53,483 nucleotides of DNA from Pseudomonadales bacterium (GCA_022822865.1 JAJDYJ010000006.1:1-53483); one strand, 5' to 3'; positions 1-7,937 are shown, numbered from the stretch's first letter. Notes: a model not told the origin generated them from the letters alone. Translations and numbers: made by a program.

Positions 1-41
1 TTCGCGTCGTGCTCCAACTCCGCAAACGTCAACTGCTCCAT
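1..41 (-). CDS. Transposase N-terminus, IS5 family (partial)
   Basis: Only the first 13 complete codons are inside the window, reading MEQLTFAELEHDA from the ATG at 39-41. This resembles the start of IS5-type transposases, which often open with a Met-x-Gln-x-Thr-Phe-Ala-like segment before a Lys/Arg-rich stretch. It lies inside the inverted-repeat-bounded element, in the expected orientation. The DDE catalytic residues are not visible, so the call rests on the terminal repeat, the target duplication and this short N-terminus. Confidence 0.6.
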   Translation of the reverse strand, partial: MEQLTFAELEHDA

Positions 42-134
42 CGAAACCGCTCCGTCAAACCCCGTGAGCGCATTGTCCCTCACTGGCAACGCTCACGCCA
101 GGACAAAACCGATCTCGACTTGTTCAGACCTTCC
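1..134 (-). mobile_element. IS5-family insertion sequence, one end only (runs off the window)
   Basis: On the minus strand the element begins at base 134 with GGAAGGTCTGAACAAGT, which closely resembles the terminal inverted repeat of IS5-group elements (IS5 itself has GGAAGGTGCGAACAAGT). The four bases just outside, 135-138, read CTAA on the same strand, the usual IS5 target duplication. A transposase-like reading frame starts 93 bp inside. The other end and the second target copy lie outside the window, so whether the element is intact is unknown. Confidence 0.75.
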
Positions 135-138
135 TTAG
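135..138. repeat. CTAA target-site duplication of the IS5-like element
   Basis: The bases TTAG (CTAA on the minus strand) directly abut the terminal repeat of the IS. IS5 duplicates a four-base CTAA-type site on insertion. The partner copy would be beyond the left window edge. Confidence 0.55.
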
Positions 139-163
139 CGAAAGAATACACGGCGTGTAAACG

Positions 164-1396
164 TCAATGCGGCGCTTTGCTGGCGAGCAGTTGCACCGCG
201 CTGATGCGCCGTTCGCGAAATCCGCCTTCGCAATAGGCGAAGTAGTAGTCCCAAAGCCGCAGAAACTCGGCCGGATAGCCGTTTTCCCGCAAGGCTTCGA
301 GATTTTCCAGGAAGGATTCGCGCCAGCGCGCCAGCGTGTCGGCGTAGTCCAGGCCGATGTCGAGCAGGTCGCGCATGACGAGATCGGTCTTCATGGCCAT
401 CAACTCGCAGATCACGCTCAGCGAGGGCAGAAAGCCGCCCGGAAAGACATGTTTGCGAATGAAGTCCTCGTTCCGGCTGTATTCCGCGTAGCGCTGGTCG
501 GCGATGGTGATCGCCTGCAACATCAGCCGGCCGCCGGGTTTCAGCAGTTCGTTCAACTTGCGGAAATAGGTAGTGAGGTAGTCGCGGCCAACGGCTTCGA
601 TCATTTCCACCGAAACGAGCTTGTCGTAGCTTCCCTCGAGTTGCCGGTAGTCCCGGTTGACGACCTCGACGCGGTTTTCCAGGCCTTCGCGGAGAATGCG
701 TTCCTGTACGAATTCGAATTGCGCGAACGAATTGGTCACCGCGGTGACCTTGCTGCCCCAATGTCTGGCCGCGTGGGTCGCGAGTCCGCCCCAGCCGCAG
801 CCCACTTCGAGCAGGTGATCTTCCGGCCGCAATTCGAGCAGTTCGCAGATGCGGTTCAACTTGTGCAATTGCGCCTCCGCCAGGGCTTCTTCAGGCCTGG
901 AGAAGATCGCGCCGGAGTATTGCATGCGCCGGTCGAGAAAGCCGCGATAGAAGTCGACCTCGAGATCGTAATGACGGCGAATATTGCGCCGCGCCTGTTT
1001 GCGGCTGTTGCGCCGAACGCCGAGCCGCAACAGGCTGGCCGGCTTGAACAACCAGCCGAAGCGCCTGCCCCAGTCGTCGGTCGTTTCGAGATTACGCGCG
1101 AAGAAACGGATTACGGCGGCAAGATCGGGACTGGTCCACCAGCCGTCCATGTATGCCTCGGCCGCGGCGGTGTCGCCGCCGAGCAGCACCCTGGCGTAAA
1201 GCCGCCCATCGAGAATATCGACTTCCGCGCGCACGTCATGGCCGGGTGAGCCGACCGTGGCGACGACCATGCCCTGTTCGCGCAAGACGAGTTGACCTTC
1301 CCGGGCTCGCCGCAACACGCGCAACAACATTCCACGCAGCCAGACCTGGTGGCGGGTAAATTCTGCCGGGATTGGGGTGGCGTTGGCATGGATCAT
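164..1396 (-). CDS. Cyclopropane-fatty-acyl-phospholipid synthase family SAM methyltransferase
   Basis: This is a 410-residue SAM-dependent methyltransferase of the CFA synthase family (COG2230), which acts on unsaturated acyl chains of membrane phospholipids. The SAM-binding motif LLEVGCGWGG is clear, and the C-terminal region has the family pattern YFRKLNELLKPGGRLMLQ. The length is normal for the family. I chose the ATG at 1394-1396; a TTG at 1409-1411 sits at a good distance from AGGAG and overlaps the upstream stop codon, so it is a real alternative. It is the last gene of a run with the DUF1365 and FAD genes, all divergent from the ECF sigma factor. In Rhodobacter sphaeroides CFA-like enzymes belong to the sigma-E/ChrR singlet-oxygen regulon, where some make methylated or furan fatty acids. 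Whether this one makes cyclopropane or another modified lipid cannot be read from the sequence. Confidence 0.9.
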   Translation of the reverse strand: MIHANATPIPAEFTRHQVWLRGMLLRVLRRAREGQLVLREQGMVVATVGSPGHDVRAEVDILDGRLYARVLLGGDTAAAEAYMDGWWTSPDLAAVIRFFARNLETTDDWGRRFGWLFKPASLLRLGVRRNSRKQARRNIRRHYDLEVDFYRGFLDRRMQYSGAIFSRPEEALAEAQLHKLNRICELLELRPEDHLLEVGCGWGGLATHAARHWGSKVTAVTNSFAQFEFVQERILREGLENRVEVVNRDYRQLEGSYDKLVSVEMIEAVGRDYLTTYFRKLNELLKPGGRLMLQAITIADQRYAEYSRNEDFIRKHVFPGGFLPSLSVICELMAMKTDLVMRDLLDIGLDYADTLARWRESFLENLEALRENGYPAEFLRLWDYYFAYCEGGFRERRISAVQLLASKAPH

Positions 1397-1407
1397 GGAT
1401 TTCCTGT

Positions 1408-2202
1408 TCAAGACCGTTGACTCCTGAAAGCTCCGGACGCACCGGGACGACCGGGGTGGGAATGGAAGGGGGTGCGCTTGAGACCGATACGCAAGGCTTG
1501 CCAATAGATAGCCGCGAGCAAGGCGGCGGTCTGGGATGGTTTGCGCAGCAGCATCCGGTTTAATGTGCGCTGCTCAAGTGGAATGCGGCGCAAGTGCATG
1601 CCGGCGTCCATCGTCAGGCCGCTGGCCTGGCCCGCTACTTGCAGATGCACGGCGAGCCGATTTGCCTCCGGCGGAAGAATGCGCCAGCGGTATTCCTGTT
1701 CCATGGGATTGAACGGCGAGACATGAAACTCCTTGCCCTGGGGGCGCAGACTGCGCAGGTCCAGCGCATAGCAATGCCGCTCGTTCCAGGGCGTATTGCT
1801 GACCTCGGCGAGGGCAAAGCGGAAGAGGCCGTCCCGCTTGACGAAATACAGGTTGAGCGGACTGAAATAGCAGCCGAGATAGCGCAACTGGCCGAGCAGC
1901 CAGACCTCGCCCGCGACTTCCTCGCGATCGACTTCGAGCTTGCATGCCAGCTTGTCGATCACAACGTCCTGCAATCGGCGTTCCGGCTGATCGAGATAGT
2001 CTTCGCGCCTGAATCGCGCCCAGTGCCAGGGGCTGGCGCCGAGTTGCCAGTAACGCTCGAACAAGAACGCAAGTTCATCGAGTCTCAAGAGCCACATGAA
2101 CAGGGAATAGCGGAACCGGTGGCGCACGGGCTGAAAGCGCCGGTGGCGCACGATGCCCTGAAACAGCGCCGATTCGTTCGCCGGCAGTTCGATGCGGTTC
2201 AT
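1408..2202 (-). CDS. DUF1365 family protein
   Basis: This 264-residue protein matches the DUF1365 family (COG3496), recognisable from the N-terminal HRRFQPVRHRFRYSLFMWLL and the central GYCFSPLN-like segment, here LRYLGCYFSPLNLYF, followed by EVSNTPWNERHCY. The biochemical role of the family is not established. It is almost always found between a COG2907 FAD protein and a CFA-synthase-like enzyme, as here, so a part in modifying membrane fatty acids is likely but inferred. The start chosen is the ATG whose first base overlaps the stop of the upstream FAD gene (ATGA overlap), which implies translational coupling. A longer frame extends upstream, but its Arg-rich extra residues do not look like the family. 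Confidence 0.87.
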   Translation of the reverse strand: MNRIELPANESALFQGIVRHRRFQPVRHRFRYSLFMWLLRLDELAFLFERYWQLGASPWHWARFRREDYLDQPERRLQDVVIDKLACKLEVDREEVAGEVWLLGQLRYLGCYFSPLNLYFVKRDGLFRFALAEVSNTPWNERHCYALDLRSLRPQGKEFHVSPFNPMEQEYRWRILPPEANRLAVHLQVAGQASGLTMDAGMHLRRIPLEQRTLNRMLLRKPSQTAALLAAIYWQALRIGLKRTPFHSHPGRPGASGAFRSQRS

Positions 2203-3470
2203 GCGGCGCACTCCAGCCGCCGGCAGACGTCGAGCGCGCTGCGCACCGCGTCTTCGTGGAAGCCGTCGTGGCGCCATGCCCCGCAATAGTGAATGCCGCC
2301 GGCGCCACAGATTTCACCGAGGCGGGCCTGGGCGCGCAGACTCTGTGCGGAGTATTGCGGATGGCTGTATCTGAATTCGGCCAGCACCGCGCTCGGATCG
2401 ACGAGATTTTCGGCGTTCAGCGAAACGAGCAAAGGCTTGGGGGATTGCAACTTCTGCAAGATGTTCATGCAGTAGGTGACGACCGGCGGCCGTCCGCCCG
2501 CGGCATCGCCGGCGCGGAAGTTCCAGCTTGCCCAGGCGCGTTTTTGCCGCGGCATCATGGTTGCGTCGTGATGCAGCAGTACCGAATTGGGCTGGAAGGG
2601 AATCGCTCCGAGGATCCCGGTTTCCGCCCGCGTCGGCGATTCAAGCAAGGCCAGCGCCTGGTCGCTATGGCAGGCCAGCACGACCTGGTCGAAATCCTCG
2701 CCGCCCCCGTCGAATCGCAGCCTGACGCCGGTCGGCCCGCGGCTGACGCCCCGCACCGGCGTGGAAAGGTGGATGCGATCCGCGAAATCCGCGGTGAGCG
2801 CTTGCACATAATTGCGCGAGCCGCCGGTGATAGTGAACCAGCGCGGCCGGTTGAAGAGATTGAGCAGACCGTGATTGGCGAAGAATCGCGCCAGCATGTT
2901 CATGGGAAACGTTTTGGCCTGGCCCGGTTCGCAGGACCAGATCGCCGCCACCATCGGCAAGAGGTAACTGTCGGCGAACAGGCGGCCGAACCTTTGCCCG
3001 CGAACGAATTCTCCGACAGTTGTATCCCTTGCGTCTCCGCGGCCCGTGTGCCGCCGGGCCGCGCGATTGAAGCGCAGGATATCGAGCAGCATCCGGTGGA
3101 ACGATCCGCGCCACAGATTGCTCCGCTGGGCGAACAGGGTGTTCAGGTTGTGGCCGTTGTATTCCAGGCCGAGCGCGGGATTGGAGACGCTGAAACTCAT
3201 TTCCGTGGGAACCAGACCAACGCGCAACTCCTTCGCCATGGCCAGAAACGACGGATAGTTGCGGTCGTTGCAGACGACAAAGCCGGTTTCCACCTGGAAT
3301 CGACGGCCTTCGACCTCGGCTTCCACCGTATGCGAATGGCCGCCGGCATAGTCGTTCGCCTCGAAAACGCTGATGTCGAATTTGCGCCGTAATTGCCGGG
3401 CCGCCGTCAGGCCGGCGACTCCCGCGCCGACGATGGCGATTCGAGCGGGTTTTGCATCTGCTGCGGTCAT
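2199..3470 (-). CDS. FAD-dependent amine oxidase-like protein (COG2907)
   Basis: A 423-residue flavoprotein. The N-terminal dinucleotide-binding motif is IAIVGAGVAGLTAARQL followed by an acidic residue in ISVFEAND, the Rossmann pattern for FAD, and then the GGHSHTVE motif typical of COG2907 proteins. The substrate is unknown; the constant pairing with DUF1365 and a CFA-type methyltransferase suggests oxidation or desaturation of a modified acyl chain. It is the first gene of the minus-strand run and is divergent from the sigma factor. A TGATCC-N19-TATCT sequence about 80 bp upstream fits a promoter for the neighbouring ECF sigma factor. No transmembrane segment or export signal is seen, so it is probably cytoplasmic or membrane-peripheral. 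Confidence 0.88.
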   Translation of the reverse strand: MTAADAKPARIAIVGAGVAGLTAARQLRRKFDISVFEANDYAGGHSHTVEAEVEGRRFQVETGFVVCNDRNYPSFLAMAKELRVGLVPTEMSFSVSNPALGLEYNGHNLNTLFAQRSNLWRGSFHRMLLDILRFNRAARRHTGRGDARDTTVGEFVRGQRFGRLFADSYLLPMVAAIWSCEPGQAKTFPMNMLARFFANHGLLNLFNRPRWFTITGGSRNYVQALTADFADRIHLSTPVRGVSRGPTGVRLRFDGGGEDFDQVVLACHSDQALALLESPTRAETGILGAIPFQPNSVLLHHDATMMPRQKRAWASWNFRAGDAAGGRPPVVTYCMNILQKLQSPKPLLVSLNAENLVDPSAVLAEFRYSHPQYSAQSLRAQARLGEICGAGGIHYCGAWRHDGFHEDAVRSALDVCRRLECAA

Positions 3471-3550
3471 TCAGTCGACCCCCGGCGAATACCCGATTCT
3501 TGTATATGGACGTGGCGGCATTTACCGGCATTGCAATGACGTTTGCCTGC

Positions 3551-3580
3551 AGATACGACCGTCCGCGCCAATGTGGATCA
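3551..3580 (-). promoter_or_regulatory. Candidate ECF (ChrR-type sigma-E) promoter for the FAD/DUF1365/CFA run
   Basis: On the minus strand TGATCC (3580-3575) is followed after 19 bases by TATCT (3555-3551). RpoE of the ChrR group recognises a TGATCC -35 box and a TA-rich -10 box. The distance to the first start codon (3470) is about 80 bases. The same -35 hexamer occurs in the opposite orientation 23 bp away for the sigma gene. Confidence 0.55.
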
Positions 3581-3602
3581 ATCGCGGCCGCGAGAAGAGA
3601 AG

Positions 3603-3631
3603 TGATCCACGACCGTTGAATTTACGTAAAT
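3603..3631 (+). promoter_or_regulatory. Candidate autoregulatory ECF promoter for the sigma/chrR operon
   Basis: TGATCC at 3603-3608 is followed by 18 bases and TAAAT at 3627-3631. This matches the TGATCC-N18-TA-rich layout known for RpoE of the ChrR type. It would leave a leader of roughly 125 bases before the sigma-factor ATG at 3763. Confidence 0.6.
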
Positions 3632-3762
3632 CCGGTATCATGGAACTGTTATTGAAGATGAATCTGCCGGGTTTGCTGCCCGCACCGGAGCGCGTCTTTC
3701 CGCGAAGCGCGCCCAGGGGCAAAGAGGCTACCGTCGAGTCCGGCAAGTCCAGGAACAGGGAC

Positions 3763-4347
3763 ATGGCGCCATCGTCGAGCCGCCCGGAATCGGCCAGCAA
3801 CGAGGAACTGCTCGGCGCGGTCAGTCATTCCGGCGATACCGCGGCTTTCGCAGTGCTGTTCGAACGCTATTCCCGGCGCATCTACCAGACCGGGATGAAA
3901 CTCACCCGCAACGAGCAACTGTCCCGGGACCTCGTGCAGGAAACCATGATCACCGTCTGGCAAAAAGCCCCCCTGTTCGATCTGGACCGGGGCAGCGCCG
4001 ACAACTGGATTTTCACCATGACGCGGAATCGCTGTTTCGACCTGCTGCGCAAGGCAAAGCGCCAGCCCGTTTGCGTCAGCGCCGATGACATCTGGCCGCC
4101 CGGTGAGGTAATCGAGACCGCGCCGGAGCTGGACGATTCCGCCGAACAGGGTGCATTGCTGTCCCGCATCGGCGAATTGCTCGAACGATTGCCCTCCGCG
4201 CAACAAGCGGTCATCAAGGAGATTTACGTGCTCGATTTCACCCACGAGGAAGCGGCCAGGCGCCTGGGCATTCCTCTTGGCACCCTGAAGTCCCGCTTGC
4301 GGCTCGGCCTCGACAAACTCAGGTATCTGGCGGGAGCGGATCAATGA
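3763..4347 (+). CDS. rpoE: ECF RNA polymerase sigma factor, RpoE/ChrR-associated type
   Basis: A 194-residue ECF sigma factor. Region 2 is visible in AVLFERYSRRIYQTGMKLTRNEQLSRDLVQE-type sequence with the following TVWQKA segment, and region 4 in the C-terminal helix-turn-helix (DFTHEEAARRLGIPLGTLKSRL). The next gene, overlapping by four bases, is a ChrR-type zinc anti-sigma factor, so this sigma is expected to respond to singlet oxygen or related photooxidative or lipid stress. The ATG at 3763, preceded by AGGA eight bases upstream, gives a normal ECF length; the open frame extends much further upstream but over the promoter region. The symbol follows the Rhodobacter name and does not mean the E. 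coli envelope-stress factor. Confidence 0.9.
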   Translation: MAPSSSRPESASNEELLGAVSHSGDTAAFAVLFERYSRRIYQTGMKLTRNEQLSRDLVQETMITVWQKAPLFDLDRGSADNWIFTMTRNRCFDLLRKAKRQPVCVSADDIWPPGEVIETAPELDDSAEQGALLSRIGELLERLPSAQQAVIKEIYVLDFTHEEAARRLGIPLGTLKSRLRLGLDKLRYLAGADQ

Positions 4348-5033
4348 ACGATTCAGTTGTCCATCACCCCGAGGAGGAAATGCTGGCGCGCTTCGCGCGG
4401 CGCGAGTTGCCGGCCGGGCTGAGCGTGATCGTTTCCGCCCATCTGGAGATGTGCGGCCTTTGCCGGGCCCGGGTCGCGGAATTCGAATCCGCGGAATTGC
4501 GCGCGTGGAACGCGGAACCGCAACTGCCGCAAGCGGACGCCCCAGATTTCGGCGGCATGATCGAGCGCATCGTCAATCAGCCGCGGCACGACGCCGCCCC
4601 CGTCGAAATGCCCGCGGCCGATGCGCTGGAGAAGTTCGTCAAGGATCTGCGCTTGCCCCGCGCCTTGCGGCAGTCCGCCGTCGACCTGCGCTGGACTCGC
4701 CTCACCGAAGGCATCCATCAGGCCATTGCCCCGATCGATCACGAAACCCGTTGCGAATTCATCTACACGGCCGCCGGCGCTTCCACTCCGGTACATACCC
4801 ATTACGGCCGCGAATACACCCTCGTACTGCAAGGCAGGTTCCACGACGAACTCGGCAGCTACGGCAACGGCGATTTCCTGTCCCGGGACGCCAGCCACGA
4901 GCACCAGCCGGCAAGCGAGACCGGCTGCCTCAGTTTCGCCGTGCTCGACCGACCCCTTCGCTTCACCAGGGGACTGCCAAGACTGCTCAATCCCATCAAT
5001 CGCCTGCGATTCCGCGGCGGGATGGCGCGCTAG
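4344..5033 (+). CDS. chrR: ChrR-type zinc-binding anti-sigma factor with cupin domain
   Basis: This 229-residue protein has both halves of ChrR. The N-terminal anti-sigma domain carries the zinc ligands H8, H33, C37 and C40, with exactly the spacing of H6/H31/C35/C38 in R. sphaeroides ChrR. The C-terminal cupin has H151, H153, E157 and H187, matching the spacing of the ChrR cupin ligands. It holds the sigma factor inactive until a signal such as singlet oxygen releases it. Its start overlaps the sigma stop by four bases (ATGA). No ligand is missing, so the switch should be functional. Confidence 0.92.
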   Translation: MNDSVVHHPEEEMLARFARRELPAGLSVIVSAHLEMCGLCRARVAEFESAELRAWNAEPQLPQADAPDFGGMIERIVNQPRHDAAPVEMPAADALEKFVKDLRLPRALRQSAVDLRWTRLTEGIHQAIAPIDHETRCEFIYTAAGASTPVHTHYGREYTLVLQGRFHDELGSYGNGDFLSRDASHEHQPASETGCLSFAVLDRPLRFTRGLPRLLNPINRLRFRGGMAR

Positions 5034-5059
5034 CCGGGAGTTCCTTCAATTCCTGCGCT

Positions 5060-5725
5060 TTACCGATTGCGGCGGGCGTCGATGTTCATGGCGATGGAAA
5101 CGCGTTCGCGCTTGCCCGTGTACGGGCGCACGCCATGCCGCAGCCAGGAGGGGAATACGATCAGGTCACCGCGGTTGAGCTTGAATTCGATTTCGTATTG
5201 CTGGGGGTTGCCGTCGGCGCCGAGCATGCGCACCGCGGTGTTGTGCATGGCGACGGTGGGGAAGCGGGGGTCTTCCATGTAGAAGGCGCCGCCGGAATCC
5301 CCGCTTTCGTTTTCCTCGCCCATGTCGAGGTACATCACCGCGGCCCAGAGGTTGCCGGGGTGCGAATGCAGGTGGTTCAGGCCGCCCCGGGGGGTGACGT
5401 TGGCCCACATTCGCGCGACCCAGTGGAAACTCTCGGCTTTGGCTTCCTGGAACACCGTCAGGCGCTTGCAGATCCTGATCGCGGTGTCGGCGAGTTCGCC
5501 CGCCGCGGCGCCGCCCCATTTGAGCATGTCGGTATCGGAATGCCAGGAGCCGATGTTCGAGCGGGAAAGCCCGGACTGTTGCGCCTTGTTGCGGCGAATC
5601 GCCTGTTCGAGGTCGTTCATCAGCGCTTCGCCGTTCTTCAATTTGCTGACCACGACCGGCGTTTCGAAGAAGCCCACATGCTGGGCTTCGAGTTTCAGAT
5701 CATAGCTTTGGGCGGGCCTGTTCAT
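5060..5725 (-). CDS. 2-oxoglutarate/Fe(II)-dependent oxygenase (TIGR02466-like)
   Basis: A 221-residue protein resembling the putative 2OG-Fe(II) oxygenases of the TIGR02466 group. The central segment WANVTPRGGLNHLHSHPGN contributes the metal-binding histidine region, and the C-terminal RHGVRPYTGKRERVSIAMN contains the distal His and the Arg that binds 2-oxoglutarate. The hydroxylated substrate is unknown. The reading frame is open for another 330 codons upstream, but that part overlaps the divergent secreted-protein gene in antisense and lacks family similarity; the ATG at 5725 gives the usual length. It is divergent from the Pho-box-controlled gene at 5918, so its promoter lies near the Pho boxes. 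Confidence 0.8.
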   Translation of the reverse strand: MNRPAQSYDLKLEAQHVGFFETPVVVSKLKNGEALMNDLEQAIRRNKAQQSGLSRSNIGSWHSDTDMLKWGGAAAGELADTAIRICKRLTVFQEAKAESFHWVARMWANVTPRGGLNHLHSHPGNLWAAVMYLDMGEENESGDSGGAFYMEDPRFPTVAMHNTAVRMLGADGNPQQYEIEFKLNRGDLIVFPSWLRHGVRPYTGKRERVSIAMNIDARRNR

Positions 5726-5793
5726 GTTGCAGCGAGCCGCGTTCGGGGGCGGCAATAATAGCAGGTTTCGCCGCTCTTCCAGCCTTGGGCAGG

Positions 5794-5871
5794 CTGTAAC
5801 ATATCTGCAACGGAATTGTCGTTTTACTGCAAAAAAATTGTCGCGAATCTGAAACAACCGGCTTCTAACAT
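5794..5871 (+). promoter_or_regulatory. Tandem Pho boxes: six phased PhoB half-sites and a -10 element
   Basis: Half-sites resembling CTGTCAT start at 5794 (CTGTAAC), 5805 (CTGCAAC), 5816 (TTGTCGT), 5827 (CTGCAAA), 5838 (TTGTCGC) and 5849 (CTGAAAC). The spacing is exactly 11 bp throughout, the PhoB repeat period. Ten bases after the last half-site lies TAACAT (5866-5871), a fair -10 box in the position usual for PhoB-activated promoters that lack a -35. The ATG at 5918 follows. A PhoB-type regulator is encoded at 10488. Confidence 0.7.
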
Positions 5872-5917
5872 GGCGGTTCCCGATCCTTGTCCAGCAACAG
5901 ATCAACCAGGAGCCAAA

Positions 5918-7762
5918 ATGAAATTCAAGCAAAGCAGATTGACCGCGCTCGCCACCGGCGTTGCGCTTGGCGTGGCAAGCCTGGCCGCACAGGCCGATGG
6001 CCATGGTGGACTGACCGTACACGACACCTTGCCCGCCACTTCCGACGCGAGGTTCGCGAGCGGGGCCACGATCAACGGCGGTGTGAGCTACTTGCCGGAG
6101 GTGCCCTCCTCCGAGCCCGCCGACCTTGTCATGTCGATTCATCCCGATCCTGATGACGTAGGCGAAGAGGCGGCTATCTTCGCTGTTCTGAGAATTCCCG
6201 GACTGGGCGCGGACGGAGGCGAGGGATGGTTCCAGAGAATTTCCGGTGGAGTCTGGGTTCCCTGGGATGTCCAGATATCTTCCCTGAAGCCGTATACGAG
6301 CAAGACCCTGGAAGAGCATGAAATGATCACCCTCATCGACGGCATGGTCGGTGACGACGCCAACATGGCGGGCATGACGATCGAGTCCTATGTGGGCTAT
6401 GCCGTTGACGGCAATTTCGCCAACGTAACCTTCAACGCTCTCGGCCTGACGCCGGAAACCTCGACACCGGCGCGATTGAGCATAGCGGAAGCGGCCGGCG
6501 ATAGTTGTCCGGCGAATACGACGGCGGGGACTGTCGGTGAAACGTTTGCCGGCAAGGACGTCTGCGTCCTGTCGGGCAGGATCACGAGCGACACCCACCT
6601 GACTTCCAATTTCTCCTATTTCCTCGCCGATCAGGTGATCGTCGGTGACAATACAGAAACCGCGAATGCAGACAAGGTCAGATTGACAATTGACGCGGGT
6701 ACAACCGTTTTTGCTCCACAAGCCGGTGGCGGGCTGGGATATCTGGTAATTGATCGCGGCGGCCAGCTACATGCCAATGGCAGCCGCGAAAAGCCAGTCG
6801 TGTTCACCTATGAAGCCGAAGATGAGGCCGATGAGTTCACCACCGGTGAATGGGGCGGTCTTGTCTTGAACGGCAGTGCGCCTCTAAACGTTCAGGGCGG
6901 GACAGCGGAAGGCGAGGGCGCCAGCGGCACTTACGGTGGCGACAATCCCGAGGACAGCAGCGGCGTGATGACTTTCATGCAGGTCAAGTACGCCGGCCAG
7001 AACTTCACCGAAGAAGACGAATTGAACGGCATCGCCTTCCAGGGCACCGGCTCAGGCACCCTGGTCGATTACGTCCAGGTACATAACAACTCGGACGATG
7101 GCATAGAATTCTTCGGCGGCACGACCAACGCCAAACACATCCTGCTCTCCGGCAACGAGGACGACGCGCTTGACTGGACCCAGGGCTGGAACGGCAAGAT
7201 GCAGTTCGTCGCCATCAGGCAGAACAGCGCCAGTGAGCATTGCATCGAGGCCGACAGCAATAGCGATAACAACGACGCCACGCCGCGAGCCAAACCCACG
7301 ATTTCCAATATCACATGCGCCGGCCCCGCCGACAGCGACGAAAGCGGATTCCGTCTGCGGGAAGGCACTTCCGCCGTCATATCCAACGCGGTCATCGGCA
7401 ATTTCGGCGAAGACGGATATTGTGTAGACATCGACGATGCGGCAACCTTTACCGCGGCCGGTGGGAGTATCGCGGGGCTGAACGGAAGTCTGACGCTGAA
7501 TAATTCTCGTCTTGCTACGGGTTGCAATCTGGAAGACGAAGATAACGACCCATTCCGCGTTAGCGATTGGTTTGCTGCCCAGACTGGTAGCATGATAGGC
7601 GGTGTTGATTTGGGCGGCGGCAGCGGCCTGATCAACGGCCACATGCTGAACGCGGTGACGCCTTCGATTCCAGACGATCCGTTCTTCGAACAGGTCGATT
7701 ACATCGGCGCGATCAAGGACGAATCTTCCGACTGGACCGCGGGTTGGACCTATTCGGACTGA
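5918..7762 (+). CDS. Secreted right-handed beta-helix protein, partner of a TonB receptor
   Basis: A 614-residue exported protein. The signal peptide (positively charged MKFKQSRLTAL, hydrophobic core, AQA-type cleavage near residue 28) is clear, and CAGGAG lies five bases before the chosen ATG. The second half, from about residue 210, has repeated beta-strand and turn units with Asn/Asp-rich turns (HNNSDDGIEFFGGTTNAKHI, then NEDDALDW), as in right-handed beta-helix proteins often encoded next to TonB-dependent receptors. Residues about 30-200 form a separate acidic domain I do not recognise. The protein ends in DWTAGWTYSD. It is followed by a strong terminator and then by a receptor gene. Phased Pho boxes upstream suggest induction on phosphate starvation. 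Capture or processing of a phosphorus-containing polymer or ester is a reasonable guess, not a demonstrated function. Confidence 0.75.
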   Translation: MKFKQSRLTALATGVALGVASLAAQADGHGGLTVHDTLPATSDARFASGATINGGVSYLPEVPSSEPADLVMSIHPDPDDVGEEAAIFAVLRIPGLGADGGEGWFQRISGGVWVPWDVQISSLKPYTSKTLEEHEMITLIDGMVGDDANMAGMTIESYVGYAVDGNFANVTFNALGLTPETSTPARLSIAEAAGDSCPANTTAGTVGETFAGKDVCVLSGRITSDTHLTSNFSYFLADQVIVGDNTETANADKVRLTIDAGTTVFAPQAGGGLGYLVIDRGGQLHANGSREKPVVFTYEAEDEADEFTTGEWGGLVLNGSAPLNVQGGTAEGEGASGTYGGDNPEDSSGVMTFMQVKYAGQNFTEEDELNGIAFQGTGSGTLVDYVQVHNNSDDGIEFFGGTTNAKHILLSGNEDDALDWTQGWNGKMQFVAIRQNSASEHCIEADSNSDNNDATPRAKPTISNITCAGPADSDESGFRLREGTSAVISNAVIGNFGEDGYCVDIDDAATFTAAGGSIAGLNGSLTLNNSRLATGCNLEDEDNDPFRVSDWFAAQTGSMIGGVDLGGGSGLINGHMLNAVTPSIPDDPFFEQVDYIGAIKDESSDWTAGWTYSD

Positions 7763-7796
7763 TCTCGCACCGGAAACGGACGCAAGCGTCCGGGAC

Positions 7797-7837
7797 GATG
7801 GAAGAGGGTGCATTCGCACCCTCTTCCATCCTCGTTT
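7797..7837 (+). terminator. Rho-independent terminator after the beta-helix gene
   Basis: A perfect 15-bp stem, GATGGAAGAGGGTGC (7797-7811) with its complement at 7816-7830, encloses an ATTC loop and is followed by CTCGTTTT. It separates the secreted-protein transcript from the receptor gene, which has its own promoter region. Confidence 0.85.
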
Positions 7838-7871
7838 TCCGACTATCCAATCGCTGCAAGATCTTTCTTTC

Positions 7872-7905
7872 CAGTAACACTATTGTCACAAAGCCGCCAT
7901 AAACT
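7872..7905 (+). promoter_or_regulatory. Candidate Pho box and -10 element for the TonB receptor
   Basis: CAGTAAC at 7872 and TTGTCAC at 7883 are two PhoB-like half-sites 11 bp apart, with a weaker third, CCGCCAT, at 7894. Ten bases after the two-unit box lies TAAACT (7900-7905) as a possible -10. The layout is the same as at 5794-5871 but the match is weaker. Confidence 0.5.
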
Positions 7906-7937
7906 GGTTCCTGAAACACAGGCTCCCGGATGGAATC

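Noticed and set aside
167..1249. Long plus-strand open frame opposite the CFA-like gene, and similar long frames opposite other genes (for example 2256-3392, 21266-22402, 28773-29921)
   Set aside because: They are antisense shadows caused by high-GC codon usage; none has a recognisable domain and all oppose genes with clear families.
5726..6721. A 330-codon upstream extension of the minus-strand 2OG oxygenase frame
   Set aside because: It runs antisense through the well-supported secreted beta-helix gene and its control region, and the family length is reached with the ATG at 5725.
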